The notes under the pieces were generated by a model. The model did no database searches. It saw only the letters and a program-made list of their open reading frames with translations, and had not been told where the DNA came from. DNA of 64,000 nt from Chlorobiaceae bacterium (GTDB taxonomy: Bacteria; Bacteroidota; Chlorobiia; Chlorobiales; Chlorobiaceae): positions 1 to 64,000 of the forward strand of contig JAAXXY010000012.1 of the NCBI GenBank assembly GCA_013334225.1. Direction: 5' to 3'. Below are positions 35,611 through 44,566 of the stretch, piece after piece (positions within the stretch are counted from its first letter, which is position 1; every line of letters starts with the position of its first letter). A program made the translations under genes and the position numbers.

Positions 35611-37551
35611 CTATTTTGTTTCATCAGGTCCATTATACTTTATGGCAAGCATCGTAATATCATCTGATTGAGAACAATCCTGTGAAAATATCCTGACATT
35701 TTCCCTGATGCTGTATATCATTTCTTTTACCGAATCTGTCGGAGTTTTGTTCAATGATTCTATCAACCTTTTTTCCCCAAAAAGCATTTCTTCATGATTT
35801 TTTGCTTCAGTTATGCCATCAGTATAGAGAAACAGGATGTCTCCCGGCGAGAGGGTTATTTTTTCTGTTTTATAACAGGAATCCGGCATCGGTCCGATCA
35901 CAAATCCTGTATGAAGAGATAGGCATTTCACTTCATGTTCTTTGACCAGTAAAGGAGGGTTATGTCCTGCATTGGCAAAGCGAACTTCCCCATTTTTCAA
36001 ATCGAGAACAGCAAGAAATACAGTTGCAAACATGCAGCTGTCGTCATCCACTGCAAGAATATTATTGACGGAAGAAAGAATGATATCCGGATCTCCGAGC
36101 CTTTGTCCCTCTGATTTCAAAAGTGTTTTTGTAACCATCATATAAAGTGCGGCCGGCACTCCCTTGTCGGAAACATCGGCAATGAGGAAACAGAGCTTGT
36201 CCCTGTCGATAAAAAAGAAATCGTAAAAATCACCACCGACCTCCTTGGCAGGATCCATGAGGGCAAAAATATCAAAATCTTTATGGTCGGGAAACGGCGG
36301 AAATATACGGGGCAACAGGCTCAGCTGAATGTCGCCGGCAACTTTCAGCTCACTTTGAATCCGTTCCTTTGCAGCTGTTGTCTCGGTCAGGTTCCTGATG
36401 TAATCTTTCAGTGACTTTGTCATCATTTGAAAAGCGTTCGTCAGAATACCAACTTCATCTTGCGTGTGAACATCGGGCAAAGCAACCTCGAAGTTTCCTG
36501 AAGCAACGACCTGAGTAGCCGCTGCCAGCTGCCGCAAAGGCTTTGTAATCGAATGTGCTATAAACGCCACCGTAAGTGTAAGTAAAATAATTCCCGTAAC
36601 GCCTATGGCAGCCATGGTCAAGCTGAGTGTCCTGACGTTTTCGAGCAGTTCAGATTCCGGAAAAACAACAATCAGTGTCCACCCTGTTGAACGGATCGGA
36701 GCATAATACATCCAGCTTTTGATCCCGCCAAGGTTGTAGAAATGCACAAAACCTGATTCACCGGCAATCATCTTTTTGCCGAATTCCCTGATCAACGGTT
36801 CCTTGCGTTCCTCTGCAATATTGAATATGGTTTCATTCATGATCACATTTTTCAGCGGATGGGCAAGAACCATACCTGTCCGGGAGTAAAGGGCAGCGTA
36901 ACCGGAATTGAGAATTTTCACCGAGGAAATGAGTTTTGTCAACGATTCGAGTCCCATATCGGCTGAAACGATTCCTTTGAAACGTTTTTTTCCATCCTGT
37001 ATTTCATAAAAAGGAACTGAATATGTTGCCATGAGAGTCTCCCCCCCGCCTTCATCGAAATACGGCTCGCTCCACTCGCTTCTGCCGAGTTCACGAGGAA
37101 TCTGGAACCAGTCCCAATACAAATATTCCAGATACTTGTATGACTTATCGAGAGGTTTGAACTGAGTGATCCCATTCTCCCTGAAGTAATAGGGCGCAAA
37201 CAAACGACGGGATTTGTCAAAAGCAAATGGGTCGAATGAAATTGAAGAGCCGTATATCGAAGGATTCTCGTCAACCGTGGTTTTTAAAAGTGAATGGAGA
37301 ACCTGCTCATCATATCTGCAGATTTCAAGCATACGGCTCATGCCGTCCGCGACTTTTGATACAGACAAAAGCTCGGCCTCTACCCTGTTCACCAGTGACA
37401 GGGCAAGGTTTCGGGCATTGCTTTCAAGTTCCCTTTCAAGTATGACCCTCGACTGATAATAGTTGTAACTCAGTGTTATTGAAAAAATAACCGTGCAGGA
37501 AAGCATGATCACAATAATGAGTTTTATGACGATGCTTTTACTTGCCCGCAT
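35611..37551 (-). CDS. Membrane sensor PP2C (SpoIIE/RsbU-type) phosphatase
   Basis: Protein of 646 residues from ATG 37551 (AGGGGAAACC just before it; an alternative ATG is at 37575). Layout: membrane helix at about 10-32, a large periplasmic dCache-type sensor with the typical YWDWFQIPRELGRSEWSEPYFD...GGGETLMATYSVPFY block, second membrane helix near 320-340, HAMP (SITKPLRQLAAATQVVASGNFEVALP), then a PP2C domain with DPAKEVGGDFYDFFFIDRDK, ADVSDKGVPAALYM, FANAGHNPPLL and LFLYTDGITEAKN. All metal-binding aspartates are present. Such proteins remove phosphate from STAS-type anti-anti-sigma factors. It overlaps the binding-protein gene by 14 nt and precedes the transporter genes by 83 nt. Confidence 0.92.
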   Translation of the reverse strand: MRASKSIVIKLIIVIMLSCTVIFSITLSYNYYQSRVILERELESNARNLALSLVNRVEAELLSVSKVADGMSRMLEICRYDEQVLHSLLKTTVDENPSIYGSSISFDPFAFDKSRRLFAPYYFRENGITQFKPLDKSYKYLEYLYWDWFQIPRELGRSEWSEPYFDEGGGETLMATYSVPFYEIQDGKKRFKGIVSADMGLESLTKLISSVKILNSGYAALYSRTGMVLAHPLKNVIMNETIFNIAEERKEPLIREFGKKMIAGESGFVHFYNLGGIKSWMYYAPIRSTGWTLIVVFPESELLENVRTLSLTMAAIGVTGIILLTLTVAFIAHSITKPLRQLAAATQVVASGNFEVALPDVHTQDEVGILTNAFQMMTKSLKDYIRNLTETTAAKERIQSELKVAGDIQLSLLPRIFPPFPDHKDFDIFALMDPAKEVGGDFYDFFFIDRDKLCFLIADVSDKGVPAALYMMVTKTLLKSEGQRLGDPDIILSSVNNILAVDDDSCMFATVFLAVLDLKNGEVRFANAGHNPPLLVKEHEVKCLSLHTGFVIGPMPDSCYKTEKITLSPGDILFLYTDGITEAKNHEEMLFGEKRLIESLNKTPTDSVKEMIYSIRENVRIFSQDCSQSDDITMLAIKYNGPDETK

Positions 37552-38563
37552 GGTTTCCCCTGAAAAAATTTGCATACCCGGTAAAGTTTCTGATCAAACC
37601 TTCCTGATACATCATCTTGCATACCGCATCATAATCTTCCTTATGAAGAACGCCAAAACTGCCCGGGTCACCGGCTTTCGTCATGATGTCTTTCATTTTT
37701 AAAAGCATCCACCTCTGGTGACTCCTGTTTGCAGGAACCGCAGCCTGACGCATGTACTTCATGACGATATCGATTGTCTCTTCCGGATGTTCGAAAGCAT
37801 ATCGCCAGCCCTCCAGTGATGCCTGTGTAAAAGCATGGACAAGTTCGGGATCTGACTGAATGGTCTTTTCCATGGTATAGAGCCCGTCTTCAGGAAATTT
37901 CATACCAAGTTTATCAAGAAAGATGATGTTCAACTGATCTGCGTCGATCCCTGAGTTCAGAACCACATGATATTCGTTGTACCACATGGCGGAGGCCACG
38001 TCAATTCCGCCCCGCAAAAAAAGATTCACCGTCTGCGATTGACGGACTTCCCTGATATCGATCCCGTTTTTTTTAAAAAGTGTACGCGCTGGAATCCCAA
38101 GGTCTCCTTCCCATAACCCAACCTTTTTCCCCCTCATGTCCTGAAGCCCATTTATCCCGCTTGTCTTTTTAGAAATAAGCATCATCGATGAGCGCTGTAC
38201 TATCTGGGAAATATTGACAAGTTTCGAACCGGCACTGCGCTCTTTCAATGCTGTGACAAGCCAGAGTACGGCAAAATCCGCCTGACCGTTTTTCAATGTC
38301 TGAAATGTGTCGTAACCGGCACCGCTTCTCAGAATTTTCAGATCGATCCCATGTTTGAGATAAATACCTTTATCAATCGCGACATAATATCCTGCAAATT
38401 GTGCCTGGGGTACCCAGAGGGTTATAAGGGTAGCTTTTTTTGGCTGGGCTTGTGCAAATACTGAAGTGGGAACAGAAACAAGCAGAAAGAAAAGCTTGAC
38501 AATAATAACAAGAAGAATGGCAGAGGGATATGATTCAATTCTTTTCAGCCTTGACAGGGGCAT
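37538..38563 (-). CDS. NMT1/THI5-like periplasmic binding protein
   Basis: Exported binding protein of about 341 residues from ATG 38563 (a TTG at 38593 is the only earlier start). Signal peptide with AILLVIIVKLFFLLVSVPTSVFAQ. The NMT1/THI5 fold is clear: LWVPQAQFAGYYVAIDKGIYLKHGIDLKIL, GYDTFQTLKNGQADFAVLWL, LQDMRGKKVGLWEGDLGIPAR and GLYTMEKTIQSDPELVHAFTQASLEGWRYAFEHPEETID. Relatives bind thiamine precursors, sulfonates, nitrate or riboflavin. No matching permease of that family is present, and no TPP element precedes the gene. It is the first gene of the operon with the PP2C sensor, so it may present a ligand to the sensor rather than to a transporter. Confidence 0.88.
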   Translation of the reverse strand: MPLSRLKRIESYPSAILLVIIVKLFFLLVSVPTSVFAQAQPKKATLITLWVPQAQFAGYYVAIDKGIYLKHGIDLKILRSGAGYDTFQTLKNGQADFAVLWLVTALKERSAGSKLVNISQIVQRSSMMLISKKTSGINGLQDMRGKKVGLWEGDLGIPARTLFKKNGIDIREVRQSQTVNLFLRGGIDVASAMWYNEYHVVLNSGIDADQLNIIFLDKLGMKFPEDGLYTMEKTIQSDPELVHAFTQASLEGWRYAFEHPEETIDIVMKYMRQAAVPANRSHQRWMLLKMKDIMTKAGDPGSFGVLHKEDYDAVCKMMYQEGLIRNFTGYANFFRGNHAGK

Positions 38564-39503
38564 ACCGCTTTGTTTTAAAGTCTGAAAGGACAAAGGGAAA
38601 AAAGATTTATCTTTTAATTTTGATGTATAATATACGCATATTCATCATCCAATGCGAAAGACTTGCATTAACATTCTGAAATACTGATTATGCAATTCAT
38701 GTTCTTGATGAAACCTATGAGTTGTGGAACTTTTTTAACGGGAACAATAGATCAAGGGTCGATTCATTTTGCATTTGAAATAACAACGCCTGGTTTCTTG
38801 AGAAAAACCGTAGTGAATCAGACTACTGGAAAGGGCATCTATCTTAAGTTTCTTAAATAATATACAAATAATCGCATTATAACTTCTCATCCTGCGGAAA
38901 CGCACCGGGTAAATAAAAACGAGGAGACCCAAAATCAGGAAATTGATCCTCGATGATAAACGAACCGGATCATAGTGATGCTCATGCCTCGACAAAACAC
39001 CCGATTATTTTGGCAGGTAAACGCAAAATACCACTAAAACATAATATTTTAATACTTTATACAACTCATATCAACTTGATGTAATTATTTGTATTTAAGC
39101 ATATAGTTATATATATTTTAACAATTGCGAAGTATTGCATGAGCATCAGGCAGGGAGAGCGTAACTCTTTATTTTTCAATATAATAGGTTTGCATTTATA
39201 TCCACTGTCAGCAGCAAACCCTGAGCAATTACGAGCCCTGATACACCGGATTAATTTTCAAAGCTTAAAACTTTTTCCTGACGGAGGTTTCATACTGTTG
39301 AAATCCTTCCAAAAGAGCTTGTGTTCCTGTAAAAGAACATCGAACGAAAGAAAAAGACAATTTGAAATAATCCGATTCCCTTGAAAACATCAACCGCGAT
39401 TAAAAAAGCGGATAGCGATGAACCGGCAAAAACCGGTATACGGGAATTGAACGAGAAATCAATTGATTAATCTTATTAATGCCTAAAATTGGAGGCAAAT
39501 TCA
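38564..39503. other. Long intergenic region upstream of sqr, no gene supported
   Basis: About 940 AT-rich bases. Two short frames (38735-38995 minus, 39139-39384 plus) have no ribosome site, no family look and poor codon use. The stretch holds promoters for the minus-strand operon and for sqr. No riboswitch motif found by eye. Confidence 0.4.
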
Positions 39504-40730
39504 ATGTCAAAAAAGATTGTTGTTTTAGGTGCTGGAACAGGTGGAACGATCGTTTCCAATAACTTGAGAAGGCATTTGCCTCCTGATTGGGAAATTACGA
39601 TTATCGACCGTGACGACAATCACCTCTACCAGCCGGGCCTTCTTTTCGTGCCCTTCGGGCTTGAAAACTCAAAAAAGCTGGTGAAGTCGAGGAGAAAGTA
39701 CATTATTCCCGGCATCAATTTCGTGATTGATGAAATCACCAGGATCGATCCCGAAAAGCAGCAGGTCACCACTAAGAACCATACCTTCAATTATGACTTT
39801 CTCGTCATCAGTACGGGCTGCAGAGTGGCACCGGAAGAAAACGACGGCCTGATTGATACCTGGGGCAAAACGGCATTCAGCTTCTACTTCCTCGAGGCAG
39901 CTGAACAACTTCGCCAGAAACTCAAGGAATTCGATGGCGGGAAAATCGTTATGGACGTTGCGGAACTTCCTTTCAAATGCCCGGTAGCTCCCATCGAATT
40001 CGTTTTCCTTACCGACTGGTACCTCAAGAAACGCGGGATCAGAAACAAATGCGAGATCGAGTATGTAACTCCTCTTCAAGGCGCTTTCACCAAACCGAAA
40101 GCTTCCGCAGTATTTACCGAATCAGCGAAAGAGAAAAACATTAAAATCACGACGGGTTTCGACCTCAGCATGGTGAACGGCAAGGAGAAATATATCGAGT
40201 CCGTTCAGGGCAACAAGGTCAATTACGACCTTCTGGTCATTGTGCCAACCACCATTGGCGACAAAGTGATAAGCGCTTCCGGGATCGATGACGGTATCGG
40301 TTATGTTCCGACACACCACAACACACTGAAAGCTCTCAAACATGAAAGGATTTACGTTATCGGCGACGCCACGAACGTACCTACTTCCAAAGCCGGTTCA
40401 GTTGCTCACTATGAAGCTGACGTTGTAGTGTTCAACATCATGGCTGAAATCCACGGTGTAAAACCCGAAGAAATCTACGACGGCCACTCTACCTGCTTTA
40501 TCGTTTACTCCAAAGGCACTTCATCGCTGATCGACTTCAACTACAGGATAGAGCCGCTCCCGGGTAAATACCCGATGCCGAAGCTCGGGCCATTCACGCT
40601 TCTGAAAGAAACAAAAATGAACTGGTACGGCAAGCTTGGCTTTGAACCACTCTACTGGAATGTCCTCCTGGCCGGCAGGCACCTTGGTGCACCTCCGACC
40701 CTCGTTATGGCCGGCAAACATGTCGGATAA
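39504..40730 (+). CDS. Sulfide:quinone oxidoreductase family flavoprotein
   Basis: FAD-dependent oxidoreductase of 408 residues starting at the ATG 39504, with GGAGG eight bases upstream. N-terminal dinucleotide fold KIVVLGAGTGGTIVSNNL, second ATG-type motif in DFLVISTGCRV, C-terminal FAD motif ERIYVIGDATNVP. Cys159 (LPFKCPVAPIEF) and Cys331 (HSTCFIVYS) fit the redox cysteines of SQR, with Cys106 as a further candidate. The tail GKLGFEPLYWNVLLAGRHLG would dip into the membrane. It passes electrons from sulfide to the quinone pool on the periplasmic side of the membrane, the central energy reaction of green sulfur bacteria. Which of the several SQR types it is cannot be settled by eye. Confidence 0.9.
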   Translation: MSKKIVVLGAGTGGTIVSNNLRRHLPPDWEITIIDRDDNHLYQPGLLFVPFGLENSKKLVKSRRKYIIPGINFVIDEITRIDPEKQQVTTKNHTFNYDFLVISTGCRVAPEENDGLIDTWGKTAFSFYFLEAAEQLRQKLKEFDGGKIVMDVAELPFKCPVAPIEFVFLTDWYLKKRGIRNKCEIEYVTPLQGAFTKPKASAVFTESAKEKNIKITTGFDLSMVNGKEKYIESVQGNKVNYDLLVIVPTTIGDKVISASGIDDGIGYVPTHHNTLKALKHERIYVIGDATNVPTSKAGSVAHYEADVVVFNIMAEIHGVKPEEIYDGHSTCFIVYSKGTSSLIDFNYRIEPLPGKYPMPKLGPFTLLKETKMNWYGKLGFEPLYWNVLLAGRHLGAPPTLVMAGKHVG

Positions 40731-40774
40731 GCTGGAAAAGATGTTCGTTGTTCCTGTCTGAACTTTCACATTGA

Positions 40775-40817
40775 GGGAAGCATTCCAAGCCCTGAGGTTC
40801 CGGATGCTTCCCTTTTT
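40775..40817 (+). terminator. Rho-independent terminator of sqr
   Basis: Stem GGGAAGCAT (40775-40783) with ATGCTTCCC (40804-40812) followed by TTTTT, 44 nt after the sqr stop. Confidence 0.75.
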
Positions 40818-41072
40818 GAATCAGGGCATCGTTTCCCTTCGAGTCACCATCCATCATTTCCATCGTCCTGAAACAAGAAAACTGCCGGGACTGCAGAACA
40901 CGGCAAATAGTATACCGGCTCAACCGAAGGCTGTAAAATATTTCTATTGCAAACGCAAAACGGTAATTAAGAAAGAAATAAAATGCGTGATATCTGATAA
41001 AAATGTTAACCTGAACATACAGGGCAACAGACGGGAAAATTGAGGTTATAACGAGAACGAGGAGATCACGCA

Positions 41073-41381
41073 ATGTCCGCAAGGAAAATGGAGCCGCTTC
41101 ATCCGGGTACTGTTCTGCTTGAAGATTTTCTGAACCCTATGAATATCTCCGAAACAAGGGTCGCAGAAGATATTCATATCCCTGTCTGGTGTATCAATGA
41201 AATAATTTCAGGAAAACGCTGCGTTACAGCTAATACAGCTCTCCGGCTTGCCCGTTATTTCGGAACTCCACCCCAGTTCTGGCTCGGACTGCAGATGGAT
41301 TACGACCTTAAAGTCGCCCAGAACATTTCGGGAGATGATATCGAACGGGAAATCCTGGTATTTGAACAATCGTCAATGTAA
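41073..41381 (+). CDS. HigA-family antitoxin-like XRE protein, no toxin partner
   Basis: Helix-turn-helix protein of 102 residues in the HigA/VapI antidote family: LHPGTVLLEDFLNPMNISETRVAEDIHIP, then INEIISGKRCVTANTALRLARYFGT and FWLGLQMDYDLKVA. GAGGAG precedes the ATG. The toxin HigB is normally encoded just upstream, but the 340 bases before it hold only the sqr terminator and no HigB-like frame, and the gene after it is rmuC on the other strand. It is therefore an orphan that may now act as an ordinary regulator. Confidence 0.87.
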   Translation: MSARKMEPLHPGTVLLEDFLNPMNISETRVAEDIHIPVWCINEIISGKRCVTANTALRLARYFGTPPQFWLGLQMDYDLKVAQNISGDDIEREILVFEQSSM

Positions 41382-41395
41382 CTGAAAGTGATGTT

Positions 41396-42691
41396 TTACG
41401 TTTCATCACCTTCCGCCTGAAAGCTCCCGATATCGCTTGAATGCTCCATAGGTATCTGACGGCTTACTTTCGCACCGAGCTTCCGAATTTCTTCCACTCT
41501 TCCGACAAGGTTTCCTTTTCCATCCTTGAGACGCTTCATGGCGAGATCAAATGCTTCATTCACACCTGAGAGCTTTTTACGAGCATCACCAAGTGCCTCG
41601 CAGACAAGACAGACCTGATCGTAGATCTTCCCTGCCCGCTCTGCAATAAGTTCTGCGTTGCGGTTTTCATTCTCCCTGCGCCAGATCTGGGCAATAATCC
41701 TGAGCGTAATCATCAGGGTTGCCGGTCCGCACAAGACGACATTTTTGTCTGAAAGATCATACAACAACTCAGGATCGGCCTGCATGACAACCTGCCATGC
41801 AGGCTCAATCGGAATGCACATAATAATGAAATCCAGCGTCCGGTTACCTCCGATGTCACTGTAATCCTTTTCCTGAAGAGCGGCTATATGACGTTTTACC
41901 GACTGGATATGCTCCTTCAGCGCCTGCTGGCGGCGTGCATCGTCATCAAGGCTGCAATAGCGTTCATACGCCGTCAGTGAAACTTTCGAATCGACAATAA
42001 CCGCCTTGCTGCCCGGAAGCATCACCAAAAAATCCGGGCGTTTGAGTCCGCCGTCATCACCCCTGAAGCTTTCCTGTGAGAGATACTCGCGGCCTTTTTC
42101 AAGGCCCGAGGCTTCGAATATCCTTTCAATGATCATTTCGCCCCAGTCACCCTGCTTCTTTGCATCTCCTTTGATGGCGCGGGCAAGCATATTCGCTTCA
42201 TCACTCACCCTGACGCTCATTTCCTGCAGCTGGCGCACCTGCTCCATCAGACGGGCAGAGTGCTCGGTATCGTTCCTGTGGACTTCGTCCACCCTTCGCC
42301 TGAAAGCATCGAGTTGATCCCGAAGAGGCAAAAGAAGGTTATTCAGCCGTTCGCGGCTCTCTTCGCCAAGCGACTTGCCACGTTCATCGAGAATCCTGCG
42401 GGAAAGATTCTCGAACTCGGTTTTCAGACGCTCTTCCGACGATTGAAGAAAAGCGATTTTTTCTTCGGCAATGTGGTGCCGGCTCTGAAGATCGGATTCG
42501 AGTACAACTTTGTCGATTCTCAGTTGTTCAACCTCTTTCGACATCGTTTCGCATTGTAATGCCGATGTCCGGTAATCCTGTTCAACTGCACGAAGCCTTT
42601 CAAGTTCGGATTTCAGTGGTGCATCGCGGATGATCCGGTAGATGGCAAAAACAAGCAGGATGGTGATAATCGAAAGAAAAATGATTTCCAT
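41396..42691 (-). CDS. rmuC: DNA recombination protein RmuC
   Basis: Protein of 431 residues. One N-terminal membrane helix (IIFLSIITILLVFAIYRII), a coiled coil from about 30 to 175, then the nuclease-like RmuC domain: GDAKKQGDWGEMIIERIFEASGL, RPDFLVMLPGSKAVIVDSKVSLTAY and FIIMCIPIEPAWQVVMQADPELL, GPATLMITLRIIAQIWR. RmuC limits inversions at short inverted repeats and acts in genome stability. Single gene, convergent with higA 14 nt away. Confidence 0.93.
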   Translation of the reverse strand: MEIIFLSIITILLVFAIYRIIRDAPLKSELERLRAVEQDYRTSALQCETMSKEVEQLRIDKVVLESDLQSRHHIAEEKIAFLQSSEERLKTEFENLSRRILDERGKSLGEESRERLNNLLLPLRDQLDAFRRRVDEVHRNDTEHSARLMEQVRQLQEMSVRVSDEANMLARAIKGDAKKQGDWGEMIIERIFEASGLEKGREYLSQESFRGDDGGLKRPDFLVMLPGSKAVIVDSKVSLTAYERYCSLDDDARRQQALKEHIQSVKRHIAALQEKDYSDIGGNRTLDFIIMCIPIEPAWQVVMQADPELLYDLSDKNVVLCGPATLMITLRIIAQIWRRENENRNAELIAERAGKIYDQVCLVCEALGDARKKLSGVNEAFDLAMKRLKDGKGNLVGRVEEIRKLGAKVSRQIPMEHSSDIGSFQAEGDET

Positions 42692-42760
42692 TATAAAGAC
42701 AAGCCGATTATGTTGTTACTATTGTCGCTACTACAGGTCGCAGACGGATAGGAGATTTTT

Positions 42761-42909
42761 CCTGTCATCCTGAACGAAGCTTGGCGTAGTGAATGATCTC
42801 TCTTTTTTTCTGAAAACGTTTATGGATTCTTCATTCCGCTACGCTTCATTGCGGAATGACAGCTCCGTTTCAAGGCTTTCCTTGCGACTTATCGTTGCCG
42901 GAGCAATAA
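42761..42909. repeat. Dispersed non-coding repeat, family A (copy 2)
   Basis: Starts with CCTGTCATCCTGAACGAAG, also found at 62579-62597, then the palindromic core (42824-42862) and the GTTGCCGGAGCAATAAT tail shared with 31811-32019. Lies in the 417-bp gap between rmuC and the SRAP gene, which holds no other feature. Confidence 0.7.
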
Positions 42910-43108
42910 TATCTGTAATCGCATGAGTATCAAACTCATATGGATGAATTAATGCCGTTCTGCACAGTGCACAGTATAAAAGTAAAAAAAAAGAAATAAC
43001 ACTATCTTCCAAAAACCGTTTTATGTCGCTGATTCCGTAAATGTTTGGCAAGCATTTCTTAAGTTTCCATAACTTGACAATGACAGCAATAAACCTGAAA
43101 AAAGGAAT

Positions 43109-43834
43109 ATGTGCGGCAGGTTCGGATTTTTCGAGTTGAAATACTTCATAGAACTGCTTCGTCAGCTCGAACTTCCATTTGAAGAAGCTCAAGATTATCA
43201 TTTCAGCCCTGGATACAATATCACTCCTGAAAGTTCGATAACCACCCTTCTCGGCAGGCGTGACAAAGCTGTTTTCACCAATGCAAAATGGGGACTGATC
43301 CCGCACTGGTCGAAAGACCTGCCGAAAATACGGCCGATCAATGCAAGGGCGGAAAGCCTCGCGAAAAAACCGTATTTCCGTCATGTACTGAACCATAACC
43401 ACTGCCTGGTCCCTGCCAGCGGTTTCTACGAATGGAAACAATCGATCAGCGGGCGCAAGCAGCCCTGGTATATCCATCGTAAAGACAACTCCTCCATGGC
43501 TTTTGCCGGATTGTGGGAAGAGTGGCATCCACCCGGTTCAAATGATGAACAGGTTATTTCCTGCACGATCATCACAACAGATGCCAATCGTGAAATGAAA
43601 AGTGTTCATGACCGGATGCCAGTCATTCTGGAACCGGAAAACTGGAAGATGTGGCTCGATGCCGGAAACCCGCAAAATAACAAGCTTCTCGCACCTTCAC
43701 TCGATGGCATTCTTGAGCTCTACCCTGTCTCCCCGAAGGTCAACAATCCTCAATATATCAGAAAGGACTGTATCGAGCGCGTTGAAGCGGAAGATATAAA
43801 CAGCGGCAGTCATCAGACCGCTATGGAGCATTAA
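43109..43834 (+). CDS. SRAP (YedK/HMCES) DNA-protein crosslink protein
   Basis: SOS-response-associated peptidase-family protein of 241 residues. Cys2 (MCGRFG) is the residue that crosslinks to abasic sites in single-stranded DNA after Met removal. Other conserved pieces: WGLIPHWSKD, PINARAESLAKKPYFRHVL, RCLVPASGFYEWK-like HCLVPASGFYEWK, FAGLWEEW, and the catalytic His in VHDRMPVILEPENWKMWLD. It protects abasic sites at replication forks. The ATG follows AAAGGA closely. Single gene. Confidence 0.94.
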   Translation: MCGRFGFFELKYFIELLRQLELPFEEAQDYHFSPGYNITPESSITTLLGRRDKAVFTNAKWGLIPHWSKDLPKIRPINARAESLAKKPYFRHVLNHNHCLVPASGFYEWKQSISGRKQPWYIHRKDNSSMAFAGLWEEWHPPGSNDEQVISCTIITTDANREMKSVHDRMPVILEPENWKMWLDAGNPQNNKLLAPSLDGILELYPVSPKVNNPQYIRKDCIERVEAEDINSGSHQTAMEH

Positions 43835-43854
43835 AATCAGGGTTCATTATCCAT

Positions 43855-43990
43855 TATCTGATTTCACGGACATCGTTTTATTACTCCAATGATTAAAGCT
43901 GTCAATCCTGGTCAGCAACAATAGCTCCTATCTTGTCATTCCGAGCCACCTGTATCCAGCCGAAGAATCCGTAACCCTTTTCTGAACAAT
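43855..43990. repeat. Dispersed non-coding repeat, family A (partial copy 3)
   Basis: Carries the front part of the family (GTCAATCCTGGTCAGCAACAATAGCTCC, TCATTCCGAG, GCCGAAGAATCC) found at 31830-31905 but lacks the palindromic core. Confidence 0.6.
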
Positions 43991-44029
43991 CTGGATGACA
44001 GGAATAATCTCATATCCAAGAGTCCTGGG

Positions 44030-44265
44030 GTTGTCACCCCGCGGTACCGAAATGCCGCTCCTCCGGAGCTGAGAAGAAATAAAATAGGGTGATGTCGCTA
44101 TCTTCTCCGGCACTTGCGCATCCGGCTACCCATATTCCGCCCCTCCGGGGCTCTTCACCCATTCCCCATTAATCCCGAAGGGATGACATATTGGTAGCCG
44201 GTTGTGTCAGCACCGGGGCAAATGCATTATAAAATTTGGGTTTCAGCCCCGACAGGGGCGATATA
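44030..44265. repeat. GC-rich REP-like repeats, family B
   Basis: Several short palindromes of the type CCCCTCCGGGGC (44148-44163 region) or CCCCGACAGGGGC (near 44248), each near a CATATTGGTAGCC-like or ATATTGG tag. The same units recur at 62340-62560. No coding potential. Confidence 0.6.
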
Positions 44266-44439
44266 TTGGTTTATTACTCCGGCGATCAAAGGTATCAATC
44301 CGGTTTTGCGCAAAAATGTAATTCTGAGTTCCCCATATCCAGTGGCTACCGCACATGGACCATGAACGATAAATCCGTAATTTATGGTCAGTGAATATGC
44401 TGAAAGCAGTACTTGTTCATAGAAAGCAAAGCAAAAATC

Positions 44440-44545
44440 CATGAACTTATTGGATAGTGATAAAATGTATTCTTCATTCCGCTACCCTTCATTGCGGAAC
44501 GACAGATTCGTTGCATGGATTACCGTGCGACTATTGTTGCCGATC
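44440..44545. repeat. Dispersed non-coding repeat, family A (copy 4)
   Basis: Palindromic core at 44468-44504 with flanks TTATTGGATAGTGATAAAATG and TGCGACTATTGTTGCCG, which match copy 1 at 31911-32010. Lies just downstream of the usher gene. Confidence 0.65.
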
Positions 44546-44566
44546 TGATGAATTGAAAAGGTACGG

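Noticed and set aside
38564..38720. TPP riboswitch before the NMT1/THI5-like gene
   Set aside because: Looked for the conserved CTGAGA and ACCTGA blocks on the minus strand; neither is present.
38735..39384. Two short frames upstream of sqr
   Set aside because: No ribosome sites, poor codon use, no similarity to any family; most likely chance frames in AT-rich DNA.
40818..41072. HigB toxin gene upstream of higA
   Set aside because: The only frame there (40771-41043) shows no HigB/RelE-type pattern and begins inside the sqr terminator.
42839..43528. Minus-strand frame of 229 codons
   Set aside because: Overlaps the SRAP gene, whose catalytic residues are intact, and runs through a dispersed repeat.
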